From DATAEE01 sp036258175 (GTDB taxonomy: Bacteria > Acidobacteriota > Vicinamibacteria > Vicinamibacterales > 2-12-FULL-66-21): 64,000 bases of DNA. This document shows, piece after piece, positions 63,302 to 64,000 of this stretch (positions are counted from its first letter, which is position 1; each line of letters starts with the position of its first letter). Position numbers and translations under genes: made by a program. The notes under the pieces are model-generated. The model was given only the letters and a program-made list of their open reading frames with translations. It ran no database searches and was not told the origin of the DNA. Location: contig DATAEE010000106.1 in NCBI GenBank assembly GCA_036258175.1, positions 62,001 to 126,000 on the forward strand, in the 5' to 3' direction.

Positions 63302-63958
63302 TCATACGGCCCAGAACTCCCCGGTGAGCCCGGCGCTCTCGAACAGCTCCCGGATCCGTTGCGGCGTCTTCGGCTGCCAGTCGTGGTCGAGTCGATCGGC
63401 GTACCAGGGACGCGAGAGCTTCCACATCGTCGCCAGGTCGACGATCGCTCCGCGGAGCTCTCCCCGAGCCGTGCACCAGCGGTCGACGTGTGCTTCCGAC
63501 CGGAAGAAGCAGATGGTCGCTCACGTGTAGCCGACGTTGTCCCAGAACCGCCGGGGCGGGACGACGAAGTGGACGAGCGCCTGCCCGTGAACCACACCCT
63601 CGCGTGCAGTCAGGGTGATCGAATCGCCGCAGCATGCGCAGCGCGAATGGATATCCGCGTCGCGTGACAGGAGCGACGCGATCCCGAACGTATCCCACGC
63701 GCAGTTTGCCCACCAGGTCTGATCGCTGGCGACGACGCGGTAGTCCGTGATGACGTTCGAGAACGGATGGGCCATCCAGACCGTGTTGCGCGTCGCGGGC
63801 GCGAGAACCAGCGCATGCCCGGCCTGGAGCGCTGTCAACGCGTCTTCGATCGCCACGACAGAGGTGTTCAGGTCGCGGGCGAGATCATGCGCTGCGGGCG
63901 CCGCGCCGGTCTCGAGACACGCGCGGTACACGCGACGGCGCACGTCGGCTGCGAGCAT
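63302..63958 (-). CDS. MerB-like organomercurial lyase family protein with in-frame TGA (candidate selenoprotein)
   Basis: 219 codons including the final stop if TGA at 63523-63521 (codon 146) is read through. Before it: a helix-turn-helix-like N terminus (HDLARDLNTSVVAIEDALTA), WMAHPFSNVITDYRVV, TWWANCAWDTFGIASLL (Cys86 and Asp89 match the MerB CxxD pair) and VHFVVPPRRFWDNVGYT. After it, in the same frame: ATICFFRSEAHVDRWCTARG and RELFESAGLTGEFWAV. The TGA falls on the second MerB catalytic cysteine (Cys159 in E. coli numbering). A SECIS-like hairpin follows at 63491-63511. A nonsense mutation is the alternative. TATAAC lies 6 nt before the ATG. Confidence 0.78.
63491..63511 (-). promoter_or_regulatory. 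SECIS-like hairpin downstream of the in-frame TGA
   Basis: On the mRNA: UGC, a UUC bulge, UUCC, loop GGUC, GGAA, GCA. The stem is 4+3 bp with a one-sided bulge. There are 19 nt between the UGA and the GGUC loop, close to the 18 nt I count from the remembered E. coli fdhF sequence, whose loop also carries GGUC. Confidence 0.6.
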
Positions 63959-63964
63959 CGCGGC

Positions 63965-63970
63965 GTTATA
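63965..63970 (-). promoter_or_regulatory. -10 box of the MerB-like gene
   Basis: TATAAC (5 of 6) exactly 6 nt before the ATG at 63958, implying transcription starts at or next to the A of ATG. No Shine-Dalgarno and no clear -35. Confidence 0.55.
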
Positions 63971-64000
63971 CCACGCGCCACGGATTAAACTGGACCACGG

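Overview
The window looks like a chromosomal segment of a high-GC bacterium. The best guess is Acidobacteriota, class Vicinamibacteria. This is an inference from gene content: four secreted S9 peptidases, M14 and M28 metallopeptidases, a DUF1800/DUF1501 pair, degenerate amidohydrolases, DUF4097, and compact his and arg operons. There are no rRNA or tRNA genes, phage, insertion sequences or CRISPR arrays that I can see.

Layout. 1-19 kb: end of a PIG-L deacetylase, the DUF1800/DUF1501 pair, two S9 peptidases, a sigma-like fragment, a TIGR01777 epimerase, a TPR protein, a minus-strand group (ATPase, MFS, acyltransferase), an M28 membrane peptidase and a DUF4097 protein. 19-25.6 kb: the histidine operon on the minus strand, in order hisI-hisG-hisD-hisC-hisB-hisH-hisF-hisA. 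It is preceded by a leader peptide with nine His codons and an intrinsic terminator, i.e. a complete-looking attenuator. 25.6-34.2 kb: a frameshifted small gene, an S9 peptidase, GlgX, and a molybdate uptake locus. In that locus ModC lacks its TOBE domain, while a divergent HTH-TOBE regulator carries one. 34.2-43.7 kb: a damaged outer-membrane barrel gene, two amidohydrolase-type genes, a fourth S9 peptidase, an oxidoreductase and a small secreted protein. 43.8-53.5 kb: arginine biosynthesis, with argC-argB-argD-GNAT-argJ-argF on the minus strand and argR-argG-argH on the plus strand. The two groups diverge from a shared operator containing two ARG-box-like palindromes. 53.5-64 kb: SixA, an OMP barrel, a PLP decarboxylase, a YihY-type protein, an M14 peptidase, DUF5655 and DinB proteins, a double-FKBP isomerase, and a MerB-like gene.

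Most notable signals. (1) The MerB-like gene (63302-63958, minus) has an in-frame TGA exactly where the second catalytic cysteine is expected. A GGUC-loop hairpin lies 19 nt downstream, as in a bacterial SECIS, so it is a candidate selenoprotein. (2) The his attenuator. (3) Four copies of a 5'-UTR repeat whose 9-bp stem shows compensatory base changes. (4) Many intergenic gaps are filled with locus-specific near-repeats of short words, some of which have entered coding sequence (argH, an amidohydrolase linker). Palindromes have also entered hisF and an S9 peptidase gene in frame. (5) Several genes have a -10-like box 6-11 nt before the start codon, suggesting leaderless mRNAs.
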